A stretch of DNA of 48,881 nucleotides from a virus. This document shows positions 1 through 6,576 of this stretch, one piece after another. The position numbers were made by a program, and so were the translations under genes. The stretch is from IMG/VR virus record IMGVR_UViG_3300028571_000040, positions 1-48,881 of that record; one strand, written 5' to 3'. The notes below the pieces were generated by a model. It was not told the origin of the DNA and ran no database searches. It saw nothing but the letters and a program-made list of their open reading frames with translations. Numbering within the stretch: the stretch's first letter is position 1; each line of letters starts with the position of its first letter.

Positions 1-270
1 CTGGAAGGGGCCTATCTGAAAGGGGCCAATCTGGAAGGGGCCAATCTGGAAGGGGCCAATCTGAAAGGGGCCTATCTGGAAGGGGCCAATCTGGAAGGGG
101 CCTATCTGGAAGGGGCCAATCTGGAATGGGCCAATCTGGAAGGGGCCAATCTGAAAGGGGCCAATCTGGAAGGGGCCTATCTGAAAGGGGCCTATCTGGA
201 AGGGGCCAATCTGGAAGGGGCCTATCTGAAAGGGGCCAATCTGAAAGGGGCCTATCTGGAAGGGGTTCCG
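1..270 (+). repeat. Tandem 15-bp pentapeptide-coding repeat, left part (18 units)
   Basis: Eighteen tandem 15-base units, the last degenerate. In the other 17, only three bases vary: unit position 4 (g/a, Glu/Lys), position 7 (g/t, Gly/Trp, once) and position 13 (a/t, Asn/Tyr). No synonymous differences are seen. The array continues at 48660-48881. Confidence 0.97.
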
Positions 271-585
271 GTTATCGAGAATATACACCAAAAGGTATAT
301 GAAGCAGCTTCACAACCATGCGCTCTTGACATGGGCGACTGGCATTCATGCGAAACAACACATTGCCGCGCCGGATGGGTTGTTACATTGGCAGGCGAAG
401 AAGGAAAAAAACTGGAAGATAAAATCGGTACGCCCGCAGCAGCATATGCGATTTACTACGCATCTGATGCTGATATTTCTGAGCCTATTGATTTTTACTG
501 TAATAATGAGAAGGCACTTGCTGACATGAAGCGTTTGTCTGATAAAGAAAAAGCCGCAGCCTACGATTTTGATAGGGAGGGGTAG
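1..585 (+). CDS. Pentapeptide-repeat protein, C-terminal part (continues from the right end of the window)
   Basis: The frame is open from base 1, so the gene enters from outside; its N-terminal part is at 48555-48881. Residues 1-90 are 18 pentapeptide units of the A(N/Y)L(E/K)G type, which normally fold into a right-handed quadrilateral beta-helix. A non-repeat tail of about 105 residues follows, with a Cys/His-rich patch (WHSCETTHCRAGWVV) and a conserved-looking LAGEEG segment. This N-domain, repeat and C-tail architecture recurs in phage proteins I remember, but no biochemical function is known to me. Joined across the ends with a 12-base overlap, the protein would be about 299 residues. 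The next gene starts directly after the TAG stop, which suggests coupled translation. Function is unassigned; the repeat class is certain. Confidence 0.88.
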   Translation: MEGAYLKGANLEGANLEGANLKGAYLEGANLEGAYLEGANLEWANLEGANLKGANLEGAYLKGAYLEGANLEGAYLKGANLKGAYLEGVPVIENIHQKVYEAASQPCALDMGDWHSCETTHCRAGWVVTLAGEEGKKLEDKIGTPAAAYAIYYASDADISEPIDFYCNNEKALADMKRLSDKEKAAAYDFDREG

Positions 586-816
586 ATGCGTCCAGAAGGT
601 AATTACAAAGGAACGTCTGAAGGGTGGATGCCAATATCAGAACACGATGGGTCGAGAAAACTATGTGACTGGGCTTGGTATTATGTTCCCAGTGCATTTG
701 CTGCAATGAATGGCGCTACAGAGTCTTGGTGCTTTGGAACGGGTATGAAGATTGGAGAATTGTTCACTGATATTCTGGGCGGCAATCCATCACACTTTAG
801 ATATACGGAGGAATAA
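586..816 (+). CDS. Small conserved-type phage protein with a DUF551-like GWMPIS start
   Basis: A 76-residue protein whose ATG abuts the TAG of the pentapeptide gene; the ribosome binding site (GGGAGGGG) lies inside that gene's last codons. The segment GWMPISEHDGSR resembles the W-x-P-I-S opening of DUF551-type phage proteins, and WYYVPSAF could be the following strand. No catalytic motif, membrane segment or signal peptide is visible. It belongs to the run of small rightward genes that follow the wrap-around, each coupled to the next. The function is unknown, and the DUF551 relation is a weak inference from the opening motif. Confidence 0.75.
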   Translation: MRPEGNYKGTSEGWMPISEHDGSRKLCDWAWYYVPSAFAAMNGATESWCFGTGMKIGELFTDILGGNPSHFRYTEE

Positions 817-1299
817 ATGACCGAAGAACGCCAAAAGGAAATTACAAGTAGTGTATTTGAAAATATACCGGAATTGTTGTGCTGCCCTAAATGCAGGCGT
901 GATGCATTTATTGAGCAGATAGGAAACAACTTCACAAAAACACGCGGCTTCGATGTTGGATGCAAGCCATGCAGAATAAGAATAAAGAACAGGGTTCAGC
1001 GCCATGACCTTGATCGTTGCAAATGGCTTACGATCAAGGACTGGAACCAGCGGCAAGACCTCACCATCCCGCCCGAAGTGATTGAGATGGTGGACAACGA
1101 TACTGTCCAGAGGGTGTTTTTGTCTGGTGATGAATACTTAACAAGTCTTATTCGCGATCTTAATAGTATCCCGATTAGCTGCATGGTTGATGGCAAAACA
1201 CATTGGCAGGATGGCGGTAAGTTTGATGACAGAGTTTTTGAAGCATCTAGACGCTATGTAACAATAGCAGTAGCACCGTATAGAAAGGAAAAGTTATGA
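817..1299 (+). CDS. Lar-like zinc-ribbon protein
   Basis: A 160-residue protein. Residues about 21-80 hold two Cys pairs (CCPKC and CKPC) followed by an aromatic/Arg ending (WNQRQ), the layout of Lar-type restriction-alleviation zinc ribbons (CPFC, then CxxC, then WNxR). A second segment starts at PPEVIEMVDN and the C-terminus ends APYRKEKL. Both pieces recur in the gene at 1969-2379, which points to shared modules. It has a ribosome binding site (GGAGG) just upstream, and its TGA overlaps the next ATG (ATGA). Lar proteins modulate type I restriction in enterobacterial phages; whether this one does is inference. Confidence 0.7.
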   Translation: MTEERQKEITSSVFENIPELLCCPKCRRDAFIEQIGNNFTKTRGFDVGCKPCRIRIKNRVQRHDLDRCKWLTIKDWNQRQDLTIPPEVIEMVDNDTVQRVFLSGDEYLTSLIRDLNSIPISCMVDGKTHWQDGGKFDDRVFEASRRYVTIAVAPYRKEKL

Positions 1300-1412
1300 T
1301 TACGTACGCATTTATTAAGGTGATGGAATTGTGCTTTAGATGTTTGAAGCCGTACCTTATTATATTGGCAATTATTGCCGACTACACAATTCTTTATTAC
1401 ATATTTAATTAA
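1296..1412 (+). CDS. 38-residue single-span membrane protein
   Basis: A short gene whose ATG overlaps the previous stop (ATGA) and is preceded by AAAGGAAAAG. The product begins MITYAFIKVM and has a hydrophobic stretch, LIILAIIADYTILYYIF, long enough for one transmembrane helix at the C-terminal end. Two Cys (C13, C16) sit just before the span. A clear AAGGAGG for the next gene lies right after its stop. It matches no family I recognise; the coupling and ribosome binding site argue that it is real. Confidence 0.55.
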   Translation: MITYAFIKVMELCFRCLKPYLIILAIIADYTILYYIFN

Positions 1413-1424
1413 GGAGGAAAAGCC

Positions 1425-1979
1425 ATGAGTGATAAGCAATTACTGCCGTGTCCGTTGGCGGCACTACACGCATTCTCAAGATTTGAGATTGGACAAAAAG
1501 ATTGGAACCATGCGGTCATAGATAGCAATGGGTTCAAAGTTCTTTTGGATGATCTGTTGCCGTACCATGGGTTAATCAGAAACATGCTGAACACCCGCGC
1601 AACCCCCACCCCACCCATAACAGACGAAGGGCTTGCGGGTAAAGCCGAAGAGTATGTTTGGAAATACAATGGCCGTGGATTGAGTACATCGGTTGGAGTT
1701 CAAACCCGCAAACTAATGCAGGATGCTTTTATGGACGGATACCGCGCCGCCCTCACCCAACAACCGCAAGCCGTGAGTGGGTGGTTGCCGATTTCTTCGG
1801 CTAATAGGGATGGGACGCGTATCATTGTGAAGGATAAGCTGGGACATATTACCAGCGCTTATTACAACGGAAAAACAACAACTGGATGGTTCAGCGATGA
1901 ACTCGAAATGGAGCCTATTTATGAACTGGTAGAATGGATGCCATTACCACCAACAAAGGACACCACCGATGGAAACTAA
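1425..1979 (+). CDS. DUF551-like protein with a degenerate Lar-type N-terminus
   Basis: A 184-residue protein with a strong AAGGAGG site. The C-terminal third (from GWLPISSANRDGTRIIV to VEWMPLPP) fits the DUF551 pattern: a WxPI opening, a DGTxxIV strand and a WMPLP ending. The N-terminus LLPCPLAALHAF looks like the LLPCPxC start of a Lar zinc ribbon that has lost its second Cys, so it may be a decayed or fused module. The middle (LAGKAEEYVWKY to YRAAL) is a helical segment common in phage accessory proteins. The gene overlaps the next by 11 bases. The function is unknown. Confidence 0.72.
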   Translation: MSDKQLLPCPLAALHAFSRFEIGQKDWNHAVIDSNGFKVLLDDLLPYHGLIRNMLNTRATPTPPITDEGLAGKAEEYVWKYNGRGLSTSVGVQTRKLMQDAFMDGYRAALTQQPQAVSGWLPISSANRDGTRIIVKDKLGHITSAYYNGKTTTGWFSDELEMEPIYELVEWMPLPPTKDTTDGN

Positions 1980-2379
1980 TAAACAGGATTTGATTCCTTG
2001 TCCTTTTTGTAAAGGAAAGATGACACGAGGTCTTGGTGCAAAAACTGGCTGTCAAATGCATGGCGATCCCATACAACACGTACTATTGAAATGCCGCAAT
2101 CAGTCTTGTCCGGTTAAACCAGAGATGCGAGGTGATGATAGATACAGGGGCAGCGAAGAGCCAAAATATGACAAGCAAGTTCGTGATGAATTGGATGATC
2201 GTTGGAATGCTCTGTTATGCACCCAGCCAGCAATACCATCTGAGGTGATTGAGATGGTGGTGGAGGCTCTTGATTCATGCTGTGAAGATTATGGATGGGA
2301 TGAACATGAGAAATTTTATGACGTAGAAAAGGTTAACGAAGCCCTCGCCGCTTTAGCGCCTTATCGGGAGGGGAGGTGA
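1969..2379 (+). CDS. Lar-like zinc-ribbon protein
   Basis: A 136-residue protein. The N-terminus reads LIPCPFCKGKM and a second Cys pair follows (LLKCRNQSC), the classic Lar-type zinc ribbon. The segment PSEVIEMVVEAL and the ending ALAPYREGR match pieces of the 817-1299 protein, although the ribbons between them differ more. The start lies inside the preceding gene and the end overlaps the following ATG (TGATG), so translation is probably coupled. A role in restriction alleviation is known for the Lar family but is only inferred here. Confidence 0.75.
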   Translation: METNKQDLIPCPFCKGKMTRGLGAKTGCQMHGDPIQHVLLKCRNQSCPVKPEMRGDDRYRGSEEPKYDKQVRDELDDRWNALLCTQPAIPSEVIEMVVEALDSCCEDYGWDEHEKFYDVEKVNEALAALAPYREGR

Positions 2380-2585
2380 TGGATAAAAGACAGAAACGAT
2401 TTACAGAAATTGACACGCTAAGCCCTCAGTTAAAAGAAGTGGTGCACGAATGGGGTTATTCACTCGTAAAGGACTTCATGAATTGCGGGACAAAGAATCC
2501 AAAGCATATACGCCATCTTATAGTTCGTGTTATTCAAGAAACCAGAACCGGAGGCGGATCGGTTCAAACTGCTGATAGAGGATAA
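2379..2585 (+). CDS. Small conserved-type phage protein
   Basis: The product is 68 residues. A GTG three bases earlier (2376) is in frame, but the ATG at 2379 sits better behind GGGAGGGGAGG and overlaps the previous TGA as TGATG. The core, VVHEWGYSLVKDFMNCG followed by KNPKHIRHLIVRVI, resembles a short protein often met in proteobacterial phages (VHEYG, then a P-x-x-I-x-H-L-I helix). No function is known to me. It has no membrane segment or catalytic motif. Confidence 0.65.
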   Translation: MDKRQKRFTEIDTLSPQLKEVVHEWGYSLVKDFMNCGTKNPKHIRHLIVRVIQETRTGGGSVQTADRG

Positions 2586-2588
2586 ACT

Positions 2589-2984
2589 ATGATTTATTGT
2601 GTATTTATTATATTATTTTTTGTTATTTTGATAATTATGATTATAGATTTTTATTGGAATTCCAAAAGAAATAATATTAAAAAAGAAATAAAAAATAAAA
2701 AGATTGATATGAATGAAAATATTTTATCAATTACAGAAGATTTGATAAGCTATAAAACATGGGATGCAATACAAGAAAACGTCCTAACTAGATATGCATC
2801 ATTTCAATCTCAAATACCATTAGTTGATAATGAAAAATCATTACAAAAAATTAGAGACATTGATAATGCATTTCAAATTATGATTGATTTAAAAAGAGAT
2901 AAAATTAAATCTGGCCAAGATGAATATATAGATGCAAGAAATAATTTAATAAAATTAACCGATAAATTTTACAAAAGGTTTTAA
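2589..2984 (+). CDS. Membrane-anchored hypothetical protein
   Basis: A 131-residue protein. Residues 2-23 (IYCVFIILFFVILIIMIIDF) form one strong N-terminal transmembrane helix, followed by a basic stretch rich in Lys and Asn, then a predicted helical soluble region of about 95 residues. The gene is much more AT-rich than its neighbours, as is the small gene at 3450, which suggests a separate origin. It has a weak ribosome binding site (AGAGG) and a one-base gap to the resolvase gene. The family is unknown. Confidence 0.65.
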   Translation: MIYCVFIILFFVILIIMIIDFYWNSKRNNIKKEIKNKKIDMNENILSITEDLISYKTWDAIQENVLTRYASFQSQIPLVDNEKSLQKIRDIDNAFQIMIDLKRDKIKSGQDEYIDARNNLIKLTDKFYKRF

Positions 2985-2985
2985 A

Positions 2986-3453
2986 ATGAACATATTAGGA
3001 ATAGATCCGGGCGCAGGCGGTGCATTAGCTTTTTATTGCGGAGATGAATTGCTTATTTACGACATGCCAGTATTTGCCGTTAAAAAAGGAAAGACAATCA
3101 GAAACCGTGTTGATTTTCGCGGCGTTGTTAATTTGATTGATATGTGGAAACCGGACTATGCATTTATTGAGAATGTATCCGCTCAATTCGGCAATGGCGC
3201 GGCGGCAGCGTTTAGCTTTGGCCGGGCATGTGAGGCAGTAGAAAATGCAGTTATAACTTGCGATGTTCCATTTACGATGGTAACGTCTCAATCTTGGAAA
3301 AAGGCATTAGAATGCCCTGCTGAAAAAGATGGATCGAGAATGCGGGCTAATCAGTTAATGCCGTCATTCGCTCATAATTGGCCGCTTAAAAAACACGATG
3401 GTCGCGCAGAGGCCGCAATGATTGCTTACTATGGAATGGAGAAATTGAAATGA
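2986..3453 (+). CDS. RuvC-like Holliday junction resolvase
   Basis: A 155-residue protein with the RNase H-fold resolvase layout. D7 lies in the first strand (ILGIDPGAGGALAF), E62 ends the fourth strand (YAFIENV), and the pair D138/E142 lies in KHDGRAEAAMIA; these match the acidic residues that bind the catalytic metals. The segment GNGAAAAFSFGRACE matches the conserved helix of phage RuvC-like enzymes. Such enzymes resolve branched DNA before packaging or during recombination, which fits its place in the arm with the recombinase and helicase genes. Start and length agree with phage members of the family. The stop overlaps the next ATG (ATGA). Confidence 0.9.
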   Translation: MNILGIDPGAGGALAFYCGDELLIYDMPVFAVKKGKTIRNRVDFRGVVNLIDMWKPDYAFIENVSAQFGNGAAAAFSFGRACEAVENAVITCDVPFTMVTSQSWKKALECPAEKDGSRMRANQLMPSFAHNWPLKKHDGRAEAAMIAYYGMEKLK

Positions 3454-3719
3454 AAAAAGAAAATGATAATTTTGCAAAAAAACAAATTAAACAAACTGTT
3501 GATTTATTAAAAGAAAGAAAAAACAGGCATGTTTTTATATTTATGATATCATTAATTGTAATGACTACATTTATATATATAAAATCTGATAGTTTTTTTA
3601 TTTCATTTTTGATTTCAATGATTTTTTCCGGAGCCATTCTTAAAGCATTAAAAGATGATGCCTTATGTGACGATGTGGAAAAAATTTCAAAAAAATCAAA
3701 GGATGAAAAAAATGTTTAG
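3450..3719 (+). CDS. Two-span membrane protein
   Basis: An 89-residue, very AT-rich gene coupled by ATGA overlap to the resolvase. A basic N-terminus (MKKENDNFAKK) precedes two hydrophobic segments, HVFIFMISLIVMTTFIYI and FFISFLISMIFSGAIL, separated by a short KSDS turn. A charged Lys/Asp-rich tail follows. This is a helical hairpin membrane protein. It could be an accessory lysis or superinfection protein, but nothing in the sequence decides that, and I recognise no family. Confidence 0.65.
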   Translation: MKKENDNFAKKQIKQTVDLLKERKNRHVFIFMISLIVMTTFIYIKSDSFFISFLISMIFSGAILKALKDDALCDDVEKISKKSKDEKNV

Positions 3720-3852
3720 AGTGAATGTAATTATCGGCAATAAAGAAGTATCATTTTCTTTTGATAATGAGAAAAAAGCTATTGAATTTCAGGATAATAT
3801 AAAAAAGACATACCCAGAAGCTGAAACTAAGCTTTTAGGTCATAATCGTTAA
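3712..3852 (+). CDS. 46-residue hypothetical protein
   Basis: The start was chosen at ATG 3712 because AAAGG ends 9 bases before it; in-frame ATGs further upstream lie inside the previous gene without a good site. The product (MFRVNVIIGNKEVSF, with FDNEKKAIEFQDNI after it) reads as a beta hairpin plus a helix. It is the last gene before a non-coding gap of about 100 bases that holds a promoter. No family is recognised. Confidence 0.55.
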   Translation: MFRVNVIIGNKEVSFSFDNEKKAIEFQDNIKKTYPEAETKLLGHNR

Positions 3853-3897
3853 TAATTGTAATTTTATTGCTTTTGTAGTTTTTTGTAGTTTTTTGTA

Positions 3898-3925
3898 TTT
3901 ACAATGCCGATCTATCTGGTATTAT
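3898..3925 (+). promoter_or_regulatory. Promoter, TTTACA-N16-TATTAT
   Basis: TTTACA (3898-3903) and TATTAT (3920-3925) are separated by 16 bases in the non-coding gap before the gene at 3955. The same arrangement, including the ATG right after the -35 box, recurs at 47285-47312. Just upstream, TTTTGTAG repeats occur about three times (3871-3896). Confidence 0.55.
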
Positions 3926-3954
3926 ATTTATAACGAAACGGCAAGGAGTATAAA

Positions 3955-4239
3955 ATGTCTGTTATTTATAGCGTATATGAAATTAAAAACGGCGAAAATT
4001 CAGGTTATTGCGTTACTGAAAATGACGATAGAGCTTCAGCTATTGCATCGGCTCAAGATTATTATTGCGAACGCGCAGAACAAAACGGCGAATATGGTCA
4101 AGGTGAATGCGATGTTATGATCGTTACCTATGATGAAAAAACAAATATTGAAACAGAAGAAGTTATAACTTTAAAATGGTATGCCATGAAAGATGTATAT
4201 GATGGCGGTCGTTATGATTTTTACACGAGCAGGATATAA
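3955..4239 (+). CDS. Hypothetical 94-residue protein
   Basis: A clear AAGGAG site lies 6 bases before the ATG, behind the 3898 promoter. The product is acidic and soluble, starting MSVIYSVYEIKNGENSGYCV. It looks like an alpha/beta protein with no membrane segment and no motif that I can assign. The next gene starts one base after its stop, so the two form a small transcription unit. The family is unknown. Confidence 0.65.
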   Translation: MSVIYSVYEIKNGENSGYCVTENDDRASAIASAQDYYCERAEQNGEYGQGECDVMIVTYDEKTNIETEEVITLKWYAMKDVYDGGRYDFYTSRI

Positions 4240-4240
4240 T

Positions 4241-4462
4241 ATGAACATTCAGCACACTGTATATGTTTACGATTACGATCAAGAATGCACTTTTATTGGT
4301 GTTTTTCGTTCAGAAAAAGATGCATCAGATTATGCGGCTTCAATGGGGAAAACATTAGGCGGCGCAAATTGTTCTTATCAAGAGGGGCTTGGCATTTCTG
4401 TTTATGGTGTTACCCGTCACGATTGGCAATCAAACTGGCGTGATAGTTTTATAACACCGTAA
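4241..4462 (+). CDS. Hypothetical 73-residue protein
   Basis: The start was chosen at ATG 4241, directly after the previous stop, with AGGA about 8 bases upstream. The longer reading from 4193 lies entirely inside the preceding gene. The product (MNIQHTVYVYDYDQECTF, then GVFRSEKDASDYAASMG) has a strand-strand-helix look, as in small phage proteins of the replication arm. No catalytic motif is visible. The function is unknown. Confidence 0.6.
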   Translation: MNIQHTVYVYDYDQECTFIGVFRSEKDASDYAASMGKTLGGANCSYQEGLGISVYGVTRHDWQSNWRDSFITP

Positions 4463-4475
4463 CAACTGTAAAAAA

Positions 4476-4682
4476 ATGACACAATCAAAAACCCATAGCT
4501 TAATATAAAGCATTGCCTATGTCGCAATAGGTTACGGCGTTGCGGTTTTATCTCAAATATTGGTATTCCCCTTATTTGATATCCATGTACCGTTTCATGA
4601 TAACTTAGCCATTGGCGCATTCTTTACCGTTATCAGCTTGGCCAGGTCATATATAATTCGCCGGATTTTTAATAAATTATAA
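4476..4682 (+). pseudogene. DUF7220-like small membrane protein gene with an in-frame TAA
   Basis: The frame starting at ATG 4476 reads MTQSKTHSLI, then TAA at 4506-4508, then continues open for 57 codons. That continuation includes SIAYVAIGYGVAVLSQILVF, FPLFDIHV, NLAIGAFFTVISLARS and IIRRIFN. The layout, with two hydrophobic spans and an FTxxSLxRSYxxRRxFN ending, matches a small phage membrane-protein family I remember (DUF7220-like), where a Glu stands where the TAA is; GAA to TAA is a single-base change. No good ribosome binding site is visible. The simplest reading is a recently broken gene. A sequencing error or readthrough is possible, but the phage uses TAA normally elsewhere. Confidence 0.72.
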
Positions 4683-4744
4683 ACTATTTTATATGTCGTG
4701 TTTTTATGATACCATGCGTATTCAATTAACGTGTGGGAGCGTAA

Positions 4745-5899
4745 ATGAAAAAAATACCGGGAACGCCTGAACAGGCGAAAAAGTATTTACAAAACTATAA
4801 ATCATTATCAAAAGAACAATTGTTAATTCTATATGGAATTAAAGACAGAACGTCAAGAATATGGCGCGTACGATCAGAAGAAATACTAAACAATCAATCA
4901 TCCCCCCTTTCTTATTACACAACCAAAAACATATCAGTATCTATCCCGGACGGGCAAAAGCTTAAAGGCTTATCGACCTATTACGATGCGGAAGGCGCAC
5001 CGCGCGCTCAATGGATAAAAACAACGGCGGATCAGGAAGCCCAACGCATGGCCATGCTGGCCGCTGTGGATGCCCTTAAATCAGAATTGGCACCCTTACC
5101 GCCAGTCGCTCATAAAAACCTATGCAATGATGATCTATTGGCCCTATATACTATAGCTGATTATCATCTCGGTATGTTTGCCCATAAGGAAGAGGGTGGA
5201 GAAGACTGGGATCTGGATATAGCGGAAGATAAACTGAAAAGCCTTATAGATGCATCTATCGCCATGGCACCGGACGCTCATACAGGGCTTTTGTTACAAT
5301 TAGGGGACTTTCTGCATCAGGACTCAATCGTGCCTGTAACCCCTGCCTCTGGCCATGCGCTAGACACCGGAGCACGATATCAAAAGATGATATCAGTAGC
5401 CGTTAAAGGATTGCGCTATGCCATATCCCGAATGCTGGAAAAACATAAGCACGTTCACGTCATCATGGCCGATGCCAACCATGACCCGACTGGTTCCGTA
5501 TGGCTTAGGGAGCTATTCGGATGCCTGTACGAGAATGAAAGCCGGGTGACAATAGACCGGACGGAGCATCCATATTATTGTTATGAGTGGGGCAATACGT
5601 CTATATTTGCGCACCATGGAGATAAACGCAATATGAATAACGTATCCCAAGTATTTGCCGGATTATATCGGGAGGTTTTTGGCCGCACAAAATATAGCTA
5701 TGGTCACTTGGGGCATTTCCATCATTCTGCGGCTAAAGAAGATAGCTTGATGCATGTCCAGATACACCCTACCTTTGCCGCCAAGGATGCCTATGCGGCC
5801 AGATATGGTTATCTATCGCAAAGGAAAGTCAGGACTATTATTTATAGTAAGAAATATGGCGAGGTTGGCAGTCTTGCAATTACGCCAGAAATGGTATAG
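4745..5899 (+). CDS. Calcineurin-like metallophosphoesterase with an N-terminal helix-turn-helix-like region
   Basis: A 384-residue protein. Residues 1-50 look like a helical DNA-binding segment (LSKEQLLILYGIKDRTSRIW). From residue 133 the metallophosphoesterase motifs appear in order: IADYHLG (D139, H141), LGDFLHQ (D188), ADANHDP (N245, H246), FAHHGD (H290) and GHLGHFHH (H324, H326). These are the metal ligands of the family, so the enzyme is probably an active phosphodiesterase or nuclease. Related phage proteins are often left as hypothetical or vaguely annotated. GGGAG precedes the ATG. It is the last rightward gene before the terminator. The DNA-binding label is inference from position and helix pattern. 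Confidence 0.88.
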   Translation: MKKIPGTPEQAKKYLQNYKSLSKEQLLILYGIKDRTSRIWRVRSEEILNNQSSPLSYYTTKNISVSIPDGQKLKGLSTYYDAEGAPRAQWIKTTADQEAQRMAMLAAVDALKSELAPLPPVAHKNLCNDDLLALYTIADYHLGMFAHKEEGGEDWDLDIAEDKLKSLIDASIAMAPDAHTGLLLQLGDFLHQDSIVPVTPASGHALDTGARYQKMISVAVKGLRYAISRMLEKHKHVHVIMADANHDPTGSVWLRELFGCLYENESRVTIDRTEHPYYCYEWGNTSIFAHHGDKRNMNNVSQVFAGLYREVFGRTKYSYGHLGHFHHSAAKEDSLMHVQIHPTFAAKDAYAARYGYLSQRKVRTIIYSKKYGEVGSLAITPEMV

Positions 5900-5932
5900 A
5901 TTTTAATTATCAGTGTGTAGATGTATAAACTT

Positions 5933-5963
5933 TCCCGTGGCGTAAAAACCACGGGATTTTTTT
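5933..5963 (+). terminator. Intrinsic terminator ending the rightward arm
   Basis: TCCCGTGG (5933-5940) pairs perfectly with CCACGGGA (5949-5956) around an 8-base loop, followed by seven Ts. It lies 33 bases after the metallophosphoesterase stop, where the two arms meet. On the minus strand no T-run follows the stem. Confidence 0.92.
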
Positions 5964-6135
5964 ATGCGTCATCATTTAAATAAAATGAAGTTCCGTTTTT
6001 CTCTATCTTATAGCTAATATGAAGCTCCGTTATTTTATAATTTCGGGCGAGTTCAAGCAGCGCGAATATGGCATTATAAACTTTTTCGCTACTTGCTTTT
6101 TGTTTTGGCTGGAGCTTTATAATCTTTAATTTCAT
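5962..6135 (-). CDS. 57-residue hypothetical protein at the end of the leftward arm
   Basis: An open frame starting MKLKIIKLQPKQKASSEKVY, with a regular helix (AIFALLELARNYKI) and strands (ELHISYKIEKNGTSFYL). It starts inside the gene at 6089-6232 in another frame, and its stop lies at the T-run of the facing terminator. No clear Shine-Dalgarno is seen, so expression would depend on coupling. The protein-like composition favours a real gene, but no family is recognised. Confidence 0.5.
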   Translation of the reverse strand: MKLKIIKLQPKQKASSEKVYNAIFALLELARNYKITELHISYKIEKNGTSFYLNDDA

Positions 6136-6232
6136 ATACGGCTATTGGTTTTAAATCGTTATAGATAATCATCAGCTTTACGCCGTTTGATTTCATGGTA
6201 ATGGAATGAATGCGCGGCCTACTGGTTTTCAT
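6089..6232 (-). CDS. 47-residue hypothetical protein downstream of the spanins
   Basis: The start was chosen at 6232 because GAGG lies 7 bases upstream within the end of the Rz1 gene; an internal ATG at 6196 is in frame. The product begins MKTSRPRIHSITMKSNGVKL, then MIIYNDLKPIAVYEIKD. It is basic and soluble with two short strands. It overlaps Rz1 by 14 bases and the next gene by 47. No family is recognised. Confidence 0.5.
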   Translation of the reverse strand: MKTSRPRIHSITMKSNGVKLMIIYNDLKPIAVYEIKDYKAPAKTKSK

Positions 6233-6404
6233 TCCAAGCCTCGTTATGAATGACAATCTGCTGTTTAGTGCTGCGGGTTAATAAGTCATCACGGCTAGGA
6301 TATAGAGGCTTGACCCAAGCGCAATTAGTCCCTGTACCATGGCTGCAAGCGCTTATCAAGATCAGGATCGGCAAGGCCAGTAATGTCTTTTTGTATCTTA
6401 TCAT
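6219..6404 (-). CDS. Rz1: Outer-membrane spanin lipoprotein (Rz1-like)
   Basis: A 61-residue product. The N-terminus MIRYKKTLLALPILILISAC is a lipoprotein signal with the acceptor Cys at position 20 (lipobox ISAC). The mature part contains LYPSRDDLL followed by KQQIVIHNEAW, the P-x-S-x-x-D-x-L and Q-I-x-x-H-N-x-x-W signature I know from phage o-spanins. The gene begins inside Rz in another frame and extends past its end, the usual overlapping Rz/Rz1 arrangement. The o-spanin pairs with the i-spanin across the periplasm and disrupts the outer membrane at lysis. This implies a Gram-negative host. Confidence 0.88.
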   Translation of the reverse strand: MIRYKKTLLALPILILISACSHGTGTNCAWVKPLYPSRDDLLTRSTKQQIVIHNEAWNENQ

Positions 6405-6576
6405 ATGTATCACGTCCTTTTTTATCGGCTTGTAACTTTTCAAGTTTACATTGTTCACTGGCTTTTGCAAAGCCGGATTTATAAGCCTTGTTATTTGACC
6501 ATGAATTGTACGCGATGCATACAATAAGGATCAAAGCAGGCAGTAAATATTTCCAGTTTTTAATTATAAATGTCAT
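6325..6576 (-). CDS. Rz: Inner-membrane spanin (Rz-like)
   Basis: An 83-residue protein with one N-terminal membrane anchor (YLLPALILIVCIAYNSW) followed by a charged helical periplasmic domain (AYKSGFAKASEQCKLEKLQ) with coiled-coil character, as expected for an i-spanin. It is shorter than lambda Rz but typical of compact phage spanins. It overlaps the endolysin stop (ATGA) and contains the start of the Rz1 gene. It acts in the last step of lysis by linking inner and outer membranes. Confidence 0.82.
   Translation of the reverse strand: MTFIIKNWKYLLPALILIVCIAYNSWSNNKAYKSGFAKASEQCKLEKLQADKKGRDTYDKIQKDITGLADPDLDKRLQPWYRD

Noticed and set aside
1-270. Short regular repeats as a CRISPR array
   Set aside because: The repeats are 15 bases, contiguous without spacers, and encode in-frame pentapeptides.
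3871-3896. TTTTGTAG direct repeats as replication iterons
   Set aside because: Only about three copies of a short AT-rich unit right before a promoter; too few and too simple to support an origin.
4506-4508. TAA reassigned to an amino acid
   Set aside because: TAA ends many other genes here at sensible positions, so code reassignment is not supported. A broken gene or read error is simpler.
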